A DNA stretch of 12,111 nucleotides from assembly GCA_023389275.1 (NCBI GenBank), contig JAEWEN010000013.1, positions 1 to 12,111 of the forward strand. Reading direction: 5' to 3'. The number at the start of each line of letters is the position of its first letter. The stretch's first letter is position 1. The translations under genes and the position numbers were made by a program. The DNA is from Bacillota bacterium. GTDB taxonomy: Bacteria > Bacillota > Clostridia > Clostridiales > Caloramatoraceae. Under the pieces are notes generated by a model. It made no database searches, was not told the origin of the DNA, and was given only the letters and a program-made list of their open reading frames with translations. Of the stretch, positions 1-6,645 are shown piece by piece.

Positions 1-77
1 CTTAGCTAAGTTAGTTTCATATGTTAATACGTAAATATTATATTTTCATTACAAGATTTTGTAAAAATAATTAAAAT

Positions 78-108
78 AAAAAGCACTAAATAATTTTTAG
101 CGCTTTTT
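78..108. terminator. Bidirectional hairpin terminator (left copy of a repeat)
   Basis: The arms AAAAAGC-A-CTAAA (78-90) and TTTAG-C-GCTTTTT (96-108) pair with one A-C mismatch around a 5-base loop. A-tracts and T-tracts flank the stem, so it can terminate on either strand. It would end the minus-strand MerR-type gene, whose stop codon is at 152-154. The sequence 83-123 is nearly the same as 3045-3084. Confidence 0.75.
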
Positions 109-123
109 CTCTATTTCAATTTA
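83..123. repeat. Direct repeat copy A of a terminator-containing ~40-bp sequence
   Basis: Aligned by eye with 3045-3084, about 36 of 41 positions match with one single-base gap, in the same orientation. Similarity goes past the hairpin into TATTTCAATTTA, which in the right copy encodes the last residues of the minus-strand RpiR regulator. Here, minus-strand bases just downstream of the MerR-type stop read as K-E-F-S-T-Y-K-L-K-stop, resembling the RpiR C-terminus E-E-F-I-P-R-K-L-K-stop. This suggests a remnant or duplication of that gene end. Confidence 0.6.
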
Positions 124-151
124 TAAGTAGAAAACTCCTTGTTAGTATTAT

Positions 152-979
152 TTATAGTAAAGGATGACAGAAAATTTCAATCTGTGTTATATACTCATCT
201 TCATTTGCAATAGCAAATTCATTTAGTCCACACTCAAAGGCGTATCCATTTAAGTTTAAAGTTTTCTCATTAGCAAATTTAATCATATTTTCATAAAGAA
301 GAGGAATCTTATTCCAATTTCCTATAGAAAATCCTCTTAAATACTGGCCTTGTGGTTTAATAGTTAAGTTTTTCCCATTTTTATCTACTTGTGTAAATAT
401 ACCATCATATTTTTCAAAATTTTTATTTTTAATTTTATCTAAGGAAATGTAGCTTCCACAACTTTTTTTATAATTACTAAATTCCCATGAAGCTTTCAAG
501 TGCTCCATAATGGCTTTAGAGTTGTTTAGAAAACTAGATGATGTTTCGGCTATTAAAGGTAGGGGAGTCATAAGTAAATATTCTTCTTTTAAGTTTACAA
601 TTTCAATTTTTCCATCATATATTTCTTCGCATAAATCAAGAATTTCCGACTTTTCTTTAAGAATTGCTTTAAGTTGTTTTAGTCGAGATATTGTTTGTTC
701 TATTTCATATATTTTTGATTTTGACATTTTTTGAAAATCAACTTTATTAGGATTTTTTATATATACCTGTATTTCTTCAATAGACATACCTATTTCTCTT
801 AAAGCTAAAATATTTTCTAGTTCAATACTTTGCTCATATGCGTAATAGCGGTAGCCATTTTCTCCTTTATATTTTGGTGAAAAAATACCAACGCTGTCAT
901 AGTAGTGTAAAGTTCTTTTATTAAGTTGGTGAAGTTTTGCAAATTCTCCAGCTGTAAAGAAAGCAGAATTATTTTTCAT
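152..979 (-). CDS. MerR-family (BmrR-like) multidrug-responsive transcription activator
   Basis: A 275-residue regulator with three parts. Residues 8-75 are a winged-helix MerR DNA-binding domain (TAGEFAKLHQLNKRTLHYYD, then GYRYYAYEQ and LREIGMSIEEI). Residues 84-120 are a long helix rich in Lys, Glu and Leu that should form the antiparallel dimer coiled coil. Residues 130-275 form a GyrI/BmrR-like effector domain with acidic residues (E249, E260, E262, E268) that could bind a cationic drug. The upstream in-frame Met at 1003 is rejected: its codons contain the ribosome binding site AGGAGG (minus strand of 990-995), correctly placed for the Met at 979. The gene is divergent from a MATE pump whose promoter has a 19-bp spacer, so the likely role is drug-sensing activator of that pump. 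The ligand is unknown. Confidence 0.9.
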   Translation of the reverse strand: MKNNSAFFTAGEFAKLHQLNKRTLHYYDSVGIFSPKYKGENGYRYYAYEQSIELENILALREIGMSIEEIQVYIKNPNKVDFQKMSKSKIYEIEQTISRLKQLKAILKEKSEILDLCEEIYDGKIEIVNLKEEYLLMTPLPLIAETSSSFLNNSKAIMEHLKASWEFSNYKKSCGSYISLDKIKNKNFEKYDGIFTQVDKNGKNLTIKPQGQYLRGFSIGNWNKIPLLYENMIKFANEKTLNLNGYAFECGLNEFAIANEDEYITQIEIFCHPLL

Positions 980-989
980 TACAATAAAA

Positions 990-995
990 CCTCCT
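990..995 (-). promoter_or_regulatory. Ribosome binding site deciding the MerR-type start
   Basis: AGGAGG on the minus strand lies 10 bases before the ATG at 979. It falls inside the codons of the longer reading frame that begins at 1003, so the shorter start is preferred. Confidence 0.8.
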
Positions 996-996
996 A

Positions 997-1027
997 TTGA
1001 CATTACAGTTACTGTACACTTTATATT
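997..1027 (+). promoter_or_regulatory. MerR-type promoter of the MATE operon with internal operator
   Basis: A perfect -35 box TTGACA (997-1002) and a -10 box TATATT (1022-1027) are separated by 19 bp instead of the usual 17. The spacer holds the perfect inverted repeat TACAGT-T-ACTGTA (1004-1016). An over-long spacer with a dyad in it is the hallmark of MerR-family activation by DNA distortion. The divergent regulator starts at 979, so binding here may also control its own transcription. Confidence 0.85.
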
Positions 1028-1064
1028 GATTTTATCACAAAGATAAAATTAGAAAGGAGAAAAA

Positions 1065-2396
1065 ATGAAAAAAGAAAGTATTTATACTAATTCTATTACT
1101 TTTAAAGGAATTTTAGCTATTGCTATACCTACTATATTTATGTCACTTATACAGGCATCTTATTCTATGATAGATGGTATGTTTATTTCAAATATTTTAG
1201 GAGATGAAGCATTATCAGCTTTAACATTAATTTCACCATATTTAAATTTTTTTATTGCTATTGGAGCATTATTTGCATCAGGAGGAAGTGCTGTAGTAAT
1301 GAAAAAAATAGGTAAAAATAAAAAACATGAAGCAAGAACGGACTTTACTACCTTATCCTTTATTGCAGCAAGTATTGGCTTATTGTTAAGTATACTTTTT
1401 ATAGTTTTTACTAAGTCCTTTATTGCTATATTTAATGTATCAGAGTCTGTAAGAGAGTTGTGCAGAGAGTACTTGTTTTCATATAGTTTTTTTATAATTC
1501 CTCAAATATTATTTGCTGTTTTTCAGATTTTTACTATTGGTGCAGGTAGAGCTAAGCTAGCTATGATAAGTTCTCTTATTGGAGGGATTATAAATATCGT
1601 ATTAGATTTTGTCATGATAAAAATTTTGACTATGGGAATGGCAGGAGCTGCTATTTCAAGTGGATTTGGTATGCTTATACCTTGTATTATTTTATTTTCT
1701 AACTTTATAAATAAAAAGACATTTTTATATTTTTCATCATTGAGATTTGATTTGAAAGTTGTATTAAAGACATTTAGTAATGGGATTTCAGAGTTTGCAT
1801 CAAATTTAGTGAGTGGGATTGTAATAATGTTATTTAATGCTAAGATGCTAACTATTGCAGGGCCTAGTGGAGTAGCTGCAAGTACAATAACCTTTTATGT
1901 TTTTGGATTAATGGGTGCATTATATATAGGATACATGTTAGGGGTGTCACCACTATTAAGCTATTTTTATGGAGCAAATGAAACTTTAAAACTTAGAATC
2001 ATAAAAAATATAAGCATTAAGTTTATAAGTATAGTTTCAATTGTAACAACTGTTTTAGCTATTGCTAGTTCAAATATACTAGTAGGTGCTTTTACAGAAC
2101 AAAATTCAACTGCATATAACCTTGCAGTAAGTGGAAATAAGTTATTTTCATTAGCTTTACTAATAGTAGGGTTTAATACTTTTTCGAGTATGCTTTTTAC
2201 AGCATTGTCAAACGGAAGAACTTCAGCTGTAATAGCTTTTTCAAGAAGCTTTGTATTTCTATCTATAGCAATTATTGTTTTACCGTTAATTTGGGGAATA
2301 AATGGATTGTGGCTTTCTGTACCTATTTCAGAACTCTTAGCAGGTGTTATTTCGATATTTTATATAAAAAAATATAAAAATATATATAACTATTAA
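1065..2396 (+). CDS. MATE-family multidrug efflux transporter
   Basis: A 443-residue, strongly hydrophobic protein with about 12 predicted membrane helices, the usual length and topology of MATE exporters. The first helix contains SYSMIDGMFISNILGDEAL, matching the family's N-terminal pattern with a membrane-embedded Asp (D37). Helix pairs separated by short basic loops (for example MKKIGKNKKHEAR after the second helix) repeat in both halves. MATE proteins export cationic drugs in exchange for Na+ or H+; the coupling ion cannot be read here. The start is supported by AAGGAGA at 1054-1060, 4 bases before the ATG. Transcription should start from the MerR-type promoter just upstream, making this the main target of the divergent regulator. 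The acetyltransferase gene follows after 32 bp and is probably co-transcribed. Confidence 0.9.
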   Translation: MKKESIYTNSITFKGILAIAIPTIFMSLIQASYSMIDGMFISNILGDEALSALTLISPYLNFFIAIGALFASGGSAVVMKKIGKNKKHEARTDFTTLSFIAASIGLLLSILFIVFTKSFIAIFNVSESVRELCREYLFSYSFFIIPQILFAVFQIFTIGAGRAKLAMISSLIGGIINIVLDFVMIKILTMGMAGAAISSGFGMLIPCIILFSNFINKKTFLYFSSLRFDLKVVLKTFSNGISEFASNLVSGIVIMLFNAKMLTIAGPSGVAASTITFYVFGLMGALYIGYMLGVSPLLSYFYGANETLKLRIIKNISIKFISIVSIVTTVLAIASSNILVGAFTEQNSTAYNLAVSGNKLFSLALLIVGFNTFSSMLFTALSNGRTSAVIAFSRSFVFLSIAIIVLPLIWGINGLWLSVPISELLAGVISIFYIKKYKNIYNY

Positions 2397-2428
2397 TGAG
2401 AAAAGATTATGTATAAAAGGAGATAAGA

Positions 2429-3055
2429 ATGAACTTAAGTATAAAATTTAGAGAATATAGAAAAGAAGATGCAAAATATATTGAGACAATAATAAGAAAT
2501 ACTTGGAAGTACGATTTGTTTTGCTCAGAAAAAGTAGCAAAAAAGATGGCTAGATTATATTTAGCTAGTTGTTTATCAAATCAAACGTTTACTATGGTAT
2601 CATTACTAGATGACGAGCCAGTAGGAATAATTATGGCTAAAAGTATAAAAGATTATAGAAAATCACTTAAATACTTATTTCCACAGCTAATAGCAGGAAT
2701 AAATATACTTATAAGCAATGAAGGAAGAAAAATAACAAGTACATTTGATGTAATAAGTGATTTAGATAAAAGCTTATTAGAGGATAGAGGTAAAAATTAT
2801 GATGGGGAGATAGCATTTTTTGCTGTAAATGAAAAATGCCGTGGCTTAGGTATAGGTAAATCGCTATTTAAAATGGCATTAGACTACTTTAAAACAGTGG
2901 GGGTAAATGATTTTTATCTATATACTGATAGTAGTTGTAATTATGGATTTTATGAGTATCAAGGTTTAGAGAGGTGTGGAGAAAAAGTATTCGAAGTACC
3001 TATTGGAGTAAAAAATGAAATGAAATTTTATTTGTATGAAGGAAGCGCTAAATAA
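2429..3055 (+). CDS. GNAT-family N-acetyltransferase
   Basis: A 208-residue protein with the GNAT fold. The acetyl-CoA binding motif A is clear at residues 129-154: AFFAVNEKCRGLGIGKSL, where R138-G-L-G-I-G143 is the pyrophosphate-binding loop. Motif B is N171-YGFYEYQGLE. The N-terminus FREYRKEDAKYIETII is the usual opening strand and helix. An insertion at about residues 72-122 makes it longer than minimal GNATs of 150-170 residues and may shape the acceptor site. The substrate cannot be predicted. AAAGGAGA lies just before the ATG. It shares a transcript with the MATE pump, so a role in detoxification is plausible but inferred. Its last codons and stop lie inside the arm of the terminator hairpin at 3043-3067. 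Confidence 0.85.
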   Translation: MNLSIKFREYRKEDAKYIETIIRNTWKYDLFCSEKVAKKMARLYLASCLSNQTFTMVSLLDDEPVGIIMAKSIKDYRKSLKYLFPQLIAGINILISNEGRKITSTFDVISDLDKSLLEDRGKNYDGEIAFFAVNEKCRGLGIGKSLFKMALDYFKTVGVNDFYLYTDSSCNYGFYEYQGLERCGEKVFEVPIGVKNEMKFYLYEGSAK

Positions 3056-3070
3056 ATTTTAGCGCTTTTG
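3043..3070. terminator. Bidirectional terminator shared by the GNAT and RpiR genes
   Basis: AAGCGCTAAA (3043-3052) and TTTAGCGCTT (3058-3067) form a perfect 10-bp stem with a 5-base loop, followed by further T residues. The 5' arm contains the final codons of the GNAT gene, and its stop TAA is in the loop (3053-3055). On the minus strand it lies just after the RpiR-type stop codon at 3072-3074, so it serves two convergent genes. Confidence 0.8.
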
Positions 3071-3084
3071 TTTATTTCAATTTA
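3045..3084. repeat. Direct repeat copy B of a terminator-containing ~40-bp sequence
   Basis: Nearly identical to 83-123 and in the same orientation. It covers the terminator and the last codons of the minus-strand RpiR-type gene. The two copies bracket exactly the MerR-type, MATE and GNAT genes. Confidence 0.6.
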
Positions 3085-3911
3085 CGTGGAATAAACTCTT
3101 CGTAAGTGTCTCTTAACTCTTCTAATTTTTTAAGCTTTTCTAAAGAAAGCTTTTCTCTAGCTATTCCTATACTTACTATTAAGCTTTCAATTAAAAACAA
3201 TGGTCCAGTAAGTGAATGAAATTCAAATAACTCGCCTCTAGAAATATAAAGGGTAATTATATTTTCATCTTCAAAGGGTTTTATAATCATATCTGTTATT
3301 AAAACAAGTTTAATGTTATTTTTCTTAGCAAAGTCAATAATCACATAGGTTTCTGGATGATAATGACTAAATAAAAATAGTACAAATAAATCATTTTCAC
3401 ATGTATTTATAAGTTCTTCGTATATATTCTGTCCAGTAGAAGGAAGGCAAGACACATTAAGTCCAAATCTTTTTAATCTAAATTTTAGTAGTTCACATAA
3501 GGACTCTGAAGGTCCAATTCCATGGGTAAAAATTTTTCTAGAATTTATAAAGTAGTTAACAGCTTTATTAAATTTATCTTCATCTAATTTATTAACACTA
3601 GACTCAAGTAAAGATATTGTGTGGTTAAGATAATTTTTGTAGTTAAATTTATCAGAGCTAAGTGTGGATTTAAATTTTTCTGAAGGTGTAGGTGATATAT
3701 TTAAAGTTTTTACGTTTTCTTTAAATTCTTTAAAGTTATTAAACCCTATTTTTCTCCAAAACCTTGAAACTGTTGGTTGGCTTACACCTGTGTTTTTAGA
3801 TATATCTATTTCTGTATAAAGGTAAATAGATTCACCTTTAGAAAGTATAAAGTTATAAATTGTTTTTTCGTTTTTTGTAAGGTTAACTTGATCTATATTA
3901 GGTAAGTACAT
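3072..3911 (-). CDS. RpiR-family transcriptional regulator (HTH plus SIS domain)
   Basis: A 279-residue protein with the two-domain RpiR layout. Residues 1-77 are an HTH_6 domain, with the helix-turn-helix at about 36-58 (ISKNTGVSQPTVSRFWRKIG). Residues 115-250 are an SIS domain with the phosphosugar-binding start FTHGIGPSESLCELLKFRLK and a later strand LFVLFLFSHYHPETYVIIDF. RpiR proteins usually sense phosphosugars or related phosphorylated metabolites; the ligand here is unknown. The start is supported by AAGGAGG (minus strand of 3916-3922) four bases before the ATG. The gene is divergent from the ECF transporter operon, and a palindrome in its own promoter suggests autoregulation and control of the operon. 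It ends on a terminator shared with the GNAT gene. Confidence 0.9.
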   Translation of the reverse strand: MYLPNIDQVNLTKNEKTIYNFILSKGESIYLYTEIDISKNTGVSQPTVSRFWRKIGFNNFKEFKENVKTLNISPTPSEKFKSTLSSDKFNYKNYLNHTISLLESSVNKLDEDKFNKAVNYFINSRKIFTHGIGPSESLCELLKFRLKRFGLNVSCLPSTGQNIYEELINTCENDLFVLFLFSHYHPETYVIIDFAKKNNIKLVLITDMIIKPFEDENIITLYISRGELFEFHSLTGPLFLIESLIVSIGIAREKLSLEKLKKLEELRDTYEEFIPRKLK

Positions 3912-3941
3912 AAATCCTCCTTAAAAGTATCTTTTAAATAA

Positions 3942-3970
3942 ATAATATAATAATGAATAAAAATATTCAA
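3942..3970 (-). promoter_or_regulatory. Predicted promoter of the RpiR-type gene
   Basis: On the minus strand TTGAAT (3970-3965) and TATTAT (3947-3942) are spaced by exactly 17 bp. The palindrome TGAATA-N4-TATTCA covers the -35 box and part of the spacer, which suits autorepression. In such AT-rich sequence, boxes of this kind also arise by chance. Confidence 0.5.
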
Positions 3971-3993
3971 TAATATATTTTAATGAATATTTT
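3954..3993. promoter_or_regulatory. Candidate RpiR operator cluster
   Basis: TGAATA-AAAA-TATTCA (3954-3969) is a perfect dyad with 6-bp arms. A third half-site, TGAATATTTT (3984-3993), also forms a 10-bp perfect inverted repeat with AAAATATTCA (3960-3969). The sites lie between the divergent rpiR and ECF start points, and the right half-site is just upstream of the operon's -10 box. Assignment to this RpiR protein is inferred from position and symmetry. Confidence 0.55.
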
Positions 3994-4008
3994 ACACAAA
4001 GCCAATAC

Positions 4009-4017
4009 TGGGATAAT
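4009..4017 (+). promoter_or_regulatory. Extended -10 promoter of the ECF transporter operon
   Basis: TGGGATAAT is an extended -10 element (TGn plus GATAAT). Upstream TTTACA (3991-3996) is only 15 bp away, so the -35 box is weak, as often tolerated with an extended -10. The candidate operator half-site 3984-3993 overlaps the -35 region. Initiation near 4024 would give a leader of about 50 nt. I see no recognisable riboswitch in it, only a small TTGATA/TATCAA dyad (4033-4055). Confidence 0.5.
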
Positions 4018-4074
4018 TAGTATTTAACAAACTTGATATATTATCTAATTATCAAATTAAATGGGGGTTTAAGT

Positions 4075-4941
4075 ATGAATAGTTTACAAAGTGAAAGAAA
4101 GTTAACTTCAAATCAAAAGTTTATGGTATTTATTTTATCTATGACTATATTTGGATTGTCAGATTTAGTAACTCAAATTATACCAGAGTTTTCAATAGGA
4201 CCAGTTGAGTTAAGGGTTCCTTACTTTGCATTTATAGCAATATCACTTGCAATACTATTTGATCCTTTTTCAGTTGCAATAGGAGCAGCTTTTGGTTCTG
4301 TAATATTTGGTGGATTACTTATGGGGAACTTTGGAGGCGTTGGGGAGATTGAAGGTTTTATTCAATTAGCAATGGCTATTTTCATAGGTGGAATGGTAGT
4401 ATCTAATCCTTTAAGCAAAAAGCAAGTATTTTTAGCAGCATGTCTTACAGTTGGAATAGACAAGTTTGTTGGAGGTGCCGTTGATATAGCTAAGGTTCTT
4501 ATAGGACTTGCTGATCTTGAACCAGTTGAAGGGCTTTATGAAAGTATATTTGTAATACAAGGTTTTGAGTTTGTTAATGACTTTATATTAGCAGGTATAA
4601 TATTTGGAGCAATTCCGGCTATGTATTTAGTTCCAAAGCTTTACGGAAAAATAGAGCCACTTTTAGGTATGAAGCCTAGAGTAGAAAAGCCAGAAATAGA
4701 GTGGAGCAAAATCATAAATCCAAAGATTGTTTTAGTATCTTTTGTATTAGTTTTATTATCAGCAGGAGCAGCGTTTTTAGATGAAATGGATTTAAATTTA
4801 ATAGATTTTGAATTAGAATTTGAAAATTTACTAGGTGGAAATTATATATATGTAGCAATTTTAGCTGCTGTAATACTTGTTTTAGGAATATGGAAATATT
4901 ACACTAAAAAATCAAATAAAAATGTAAATACTTTTAGTTAA
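4075..4941 (+). CDS. Putative ECF transporter S component (substrate-binding membrane protein), enlarged
   Basis: A 288-residue membrane protein with about six helices in residues 14-190 that resemble an S component: many small residues (VAIGAAFGSVIFGGLLMGNFGG) and a helix pair framing FIQLAMAIFIGG. It is encoded directly before the ATPase and EcfT proteins, the classic group I ECF arrangement. Unusually, a C-terminal extension adds two more helices (about 216-234 and 256-274) joined by a strongly acidic loop, LDEMDLNLIDFELEFE. Typical S components are about 170-220 residues long. An upstream in-frame start at 4033 is rejected because GGGGGT (4063-4068) sits seven bases before the ATG at 4075. 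I could not tie the protein to a known vitamin, cobalamin or metal family. The divergent RpiR regulator hints at a phosphosugar-linked substrate, by inference only. Confidence 0.75.
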   Translation: MNSLQSERKLTSNQKFMVFILSMTIFGLSDLVTQIIPEFSIGPVELRVPYFAFIAISLAILFDPFSVAIGAAFGSVIFGGLLMGNFGGVGEIEGFIQLAMAIFIGGMVVSNPLSKKQVFLAACLTVGIDKFVGGAVDIAKVLIGLADLEPVEGLYESIFVIQGFEFVNDFILAGIIFGAIPAMYLVPKLYGKIEPLLGMKPRVEKPEIEWSKIINPKIVLVSFVLVLLSAGAAFLDEMDLNLIDFELEFENLLGGNYIYVAILAAVILVLGIWKYYTKKSNKNVNTFS

Positions 4942-4955
4942 AGGATGTACTTATT

Positions 4956-6632
4956 ATGTTAAGAATAGAAAATGTTAGTTTTAGGTATCCAGGTCAAAAT
5001 GATAATACATTAAATAATGTTAGTTTAGATATTGAAGAAGGTACATTTATAGCAATAGTTGGATCAAATGGGTCAGGAAAATCTACAATGTGTAAACTTT
5101 TTAATGGAATAATACCACATTTTTTCGTAGGTGATATAGAAGGAAATATATATGTTGATGGAATAGAAACTCTTAAATCAACTGTATCACAATTATCTAC
5201 AAATGTAGGTTATGTATATCAAGATTTTGAAAATAGTATAGTAAGACCAACTGTTTTAGATGAGGTGTCTTTTAGTGCATTAAATTATGGATTTGAGGAT
5301 TACAAAGAAAGAGCATTAAATGCTTTAGAGATTTTAGATTTATCATATTTAAAAAATGAATACGTATGGCAATTGTCTGGTGGTCAAAAACACTTAGTAG
5401 CTCTTGCTTCAGTACTTGCTCTAAAGCCTAAGTATGTAATTATTGATGAGCCAGTAGCACAACTTGATCCTTTTCATGCTAAACATACCTATGAAAAATT
5501 AAAAATGTTAAATGAAAAATACGGTATAACTGTTATTGTTATAGAACATAATACAGAGTTTATAGCAGATTATTGTAAGGAAGTAGTGCTTTTAAATAAT
5601 GGGGTAATTAAGTGGAAAAGAGATGTAAAATCAGCACTTAACTCTGTTGAAGAATTAATGAAAAGTAATATATTTCCTCCACAGGTTACTCAAGTAGCAT
5701 ATAACCTTTATGGACAAGGGATAAATAATCTTCCTATTACTATTGAAGAAGGAAAAGTCTTCTTTGAAAAAGCAGAAATTGATTTAGATATTTATAGTGG
5801 AGAGGTTATAAATAACTCAAAAGTAACTGTAGAGTTTGAAAATGTAGTAGCAGGTTATAAAGACTATAACAAGGAAAAGAAAATAATACTTAATAACATG
5901 AATTTAAAGCTTTATGAAGGTGAGAGAATAGCTTTAGTTGGTAATAATGGTGCAGGAAAATCAACTATGTTAAGGGTTATTTCAAAGCTAGTAAAAACTG
6001 TAAGTGGAAGTGTTAAGTTAAATGGAGAATGTATAAAAAATAAATCTCCAGAGGAAATTTCAAATTTAGTTTCATATATACAACAAAATCCAGAGGAAAT
6101 GTTTATTGATGATTCTATAGAAAAAGATGTAGCTTACTTTTTAAAGTCTAGAGACATAGAAAATAGTGAGATTATAGTAGATGAAATATTAAAAGAGTTA
6201 AATTTAAATAATATAAGGAAAAAAGATGCTAGGCTTTTATCAGGAGGACAGCAAAGACGTGTTTCTTTAGCTATAGGAATGGGAATGACTCCAGAGATTA
6301 TACTTTTAGACGAGCCTACTGCAAGTTTAGATATTTCTTCAAGAAAAGAACTTTTGAAGCTTTTAGAAATATTAAAAAAACATATAAAAACATCTATTGT
6401 AGCTACCCATGATATGCAGTTAGTTGCTGATTGGGCAACAAGGGTTATAGTTATGCATAAAGGGAATATAATTTTTGATGGATTAACAAGAGATTTATTT
6501 AAAAGTAAAGAGATCCTAGATAAAGCAGGGCTAGTTCCCCCTCAAGTTGTTCAGTTAAGTCATGAGCTAAATTTAGATGATATGTGTTTAAGTGTAAGTG
6601 AAATTTATAAAAAGCAAAGACAAATAATCTAG
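4956..6632 (+). CDS. ECF transporter ATP-binding protein with two fused ABC domains
   Basis: A 558-residue protein with two complete nucleotide-binding domains in tandem. Domain 1 has Walker A GSNGSGKST (36-44), Q-loop Q89, signature LSGGQ (140-144), Walker B VIIDEP (161-166) and H198. Domain 2 has Walker A GNNGAGKST (329-337), a Q-loop near Q376, signature LSGGQ (428-432), Walker B IILLDEP (448-454) and H485. Both sites look intact, so it is the fused equivalent of EcfA plus EcfA'. The first D-loop region reads DEPVAQLDP rather than the common DEPTSxLDP. Each half ends in a similar PPQV-x-Q segment (241-246 and 528-533), which supports an origin by duplication. It starts 14 bp after the S component, with AAAGGAT overlapping that gene's stop, indicating tight co-transcription. 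It powers import through EcfT. Confidence 0.92.
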   Translation: MLRIENVSFRYPGQNDNTLNNVSLDIEEGTFIAIVGSNGSGKSTMCKLFNGIIPHFFVGDIEGNIYVDGIETLKSTVSQLSTNVGYVYQDFENSIVRPTVLDEVSFSALNYGFEDYKERALNALEILDLSYLKNEYVWQLSGGQKHLVALASVLALKPKYVIIDEPVAQLDPFHAKHTYEKLKMLNEKYGITVIVIEHNTEFIADYCKEVVLLNNGVIKWKRDVKSALNSVEELMKSNIFPPQVTQVAYNLYGQGINNLPITIEEGKVFFEKAEIDLDIYSGEVINNSKVTVEFENVVAGYKDYNKEKKIILNNMNLKLYEGERIALVGNNGAGKSTMLRVISKLVKTVSGSVKLNGECIKNKSPEEISNLVSYIQQNPEEMFIDDSIEKDVAYFLKSRDIENSEIIVDEILKELNLNNIRKKDARLLSGGQQRRVSLAIGMGMTPEIILLDEPTASLDISSRKELLKLLEILKKHIKTSIVATHDMQLVADWATRVIVMHKGNIIFDGLTRDLFKSKEILDKAGLVPPQVVQLSHELNLDDMCLSVSEIYKKQRQII

Positions 6633-6645
6633 GAGTGAATAGTGT

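Noticed and set aside
49..64. TTACAA-GATT-TTGTAA hairpin, and the palindrome CTTAGCTAAG at 1-10
   Set aside because: They are short AT-rich dyads expected by chance at this base composition; I assign no function to 1-77.
510..734. Plus-strand open frame of 74 residues
   Set aside because: It lies wholly inside the MerR-type gene on the other strand, has no ribosome binding site and resembles no family; it is a shadow frame.
980..1003. Upstream start for the MerR-type protein
   Set aside because: The extra codons contain the AGGAGG ribosome binding site of the inner ATG and overlap the pump's -35 box.
4033..4055. TTGATA/TATCAA dyad as a riboswitch
   Set aside because: It is a short AT-only stem in a leader of about 50 nt, with no aptamer-like conserved core and no terminator.
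4033..4074. Upstream start for the S component
   Set aside because: No ribosome binding site precedes 4033, while GGGGGT is well placed for the ATG at 4075. The added residues overlap the leader.
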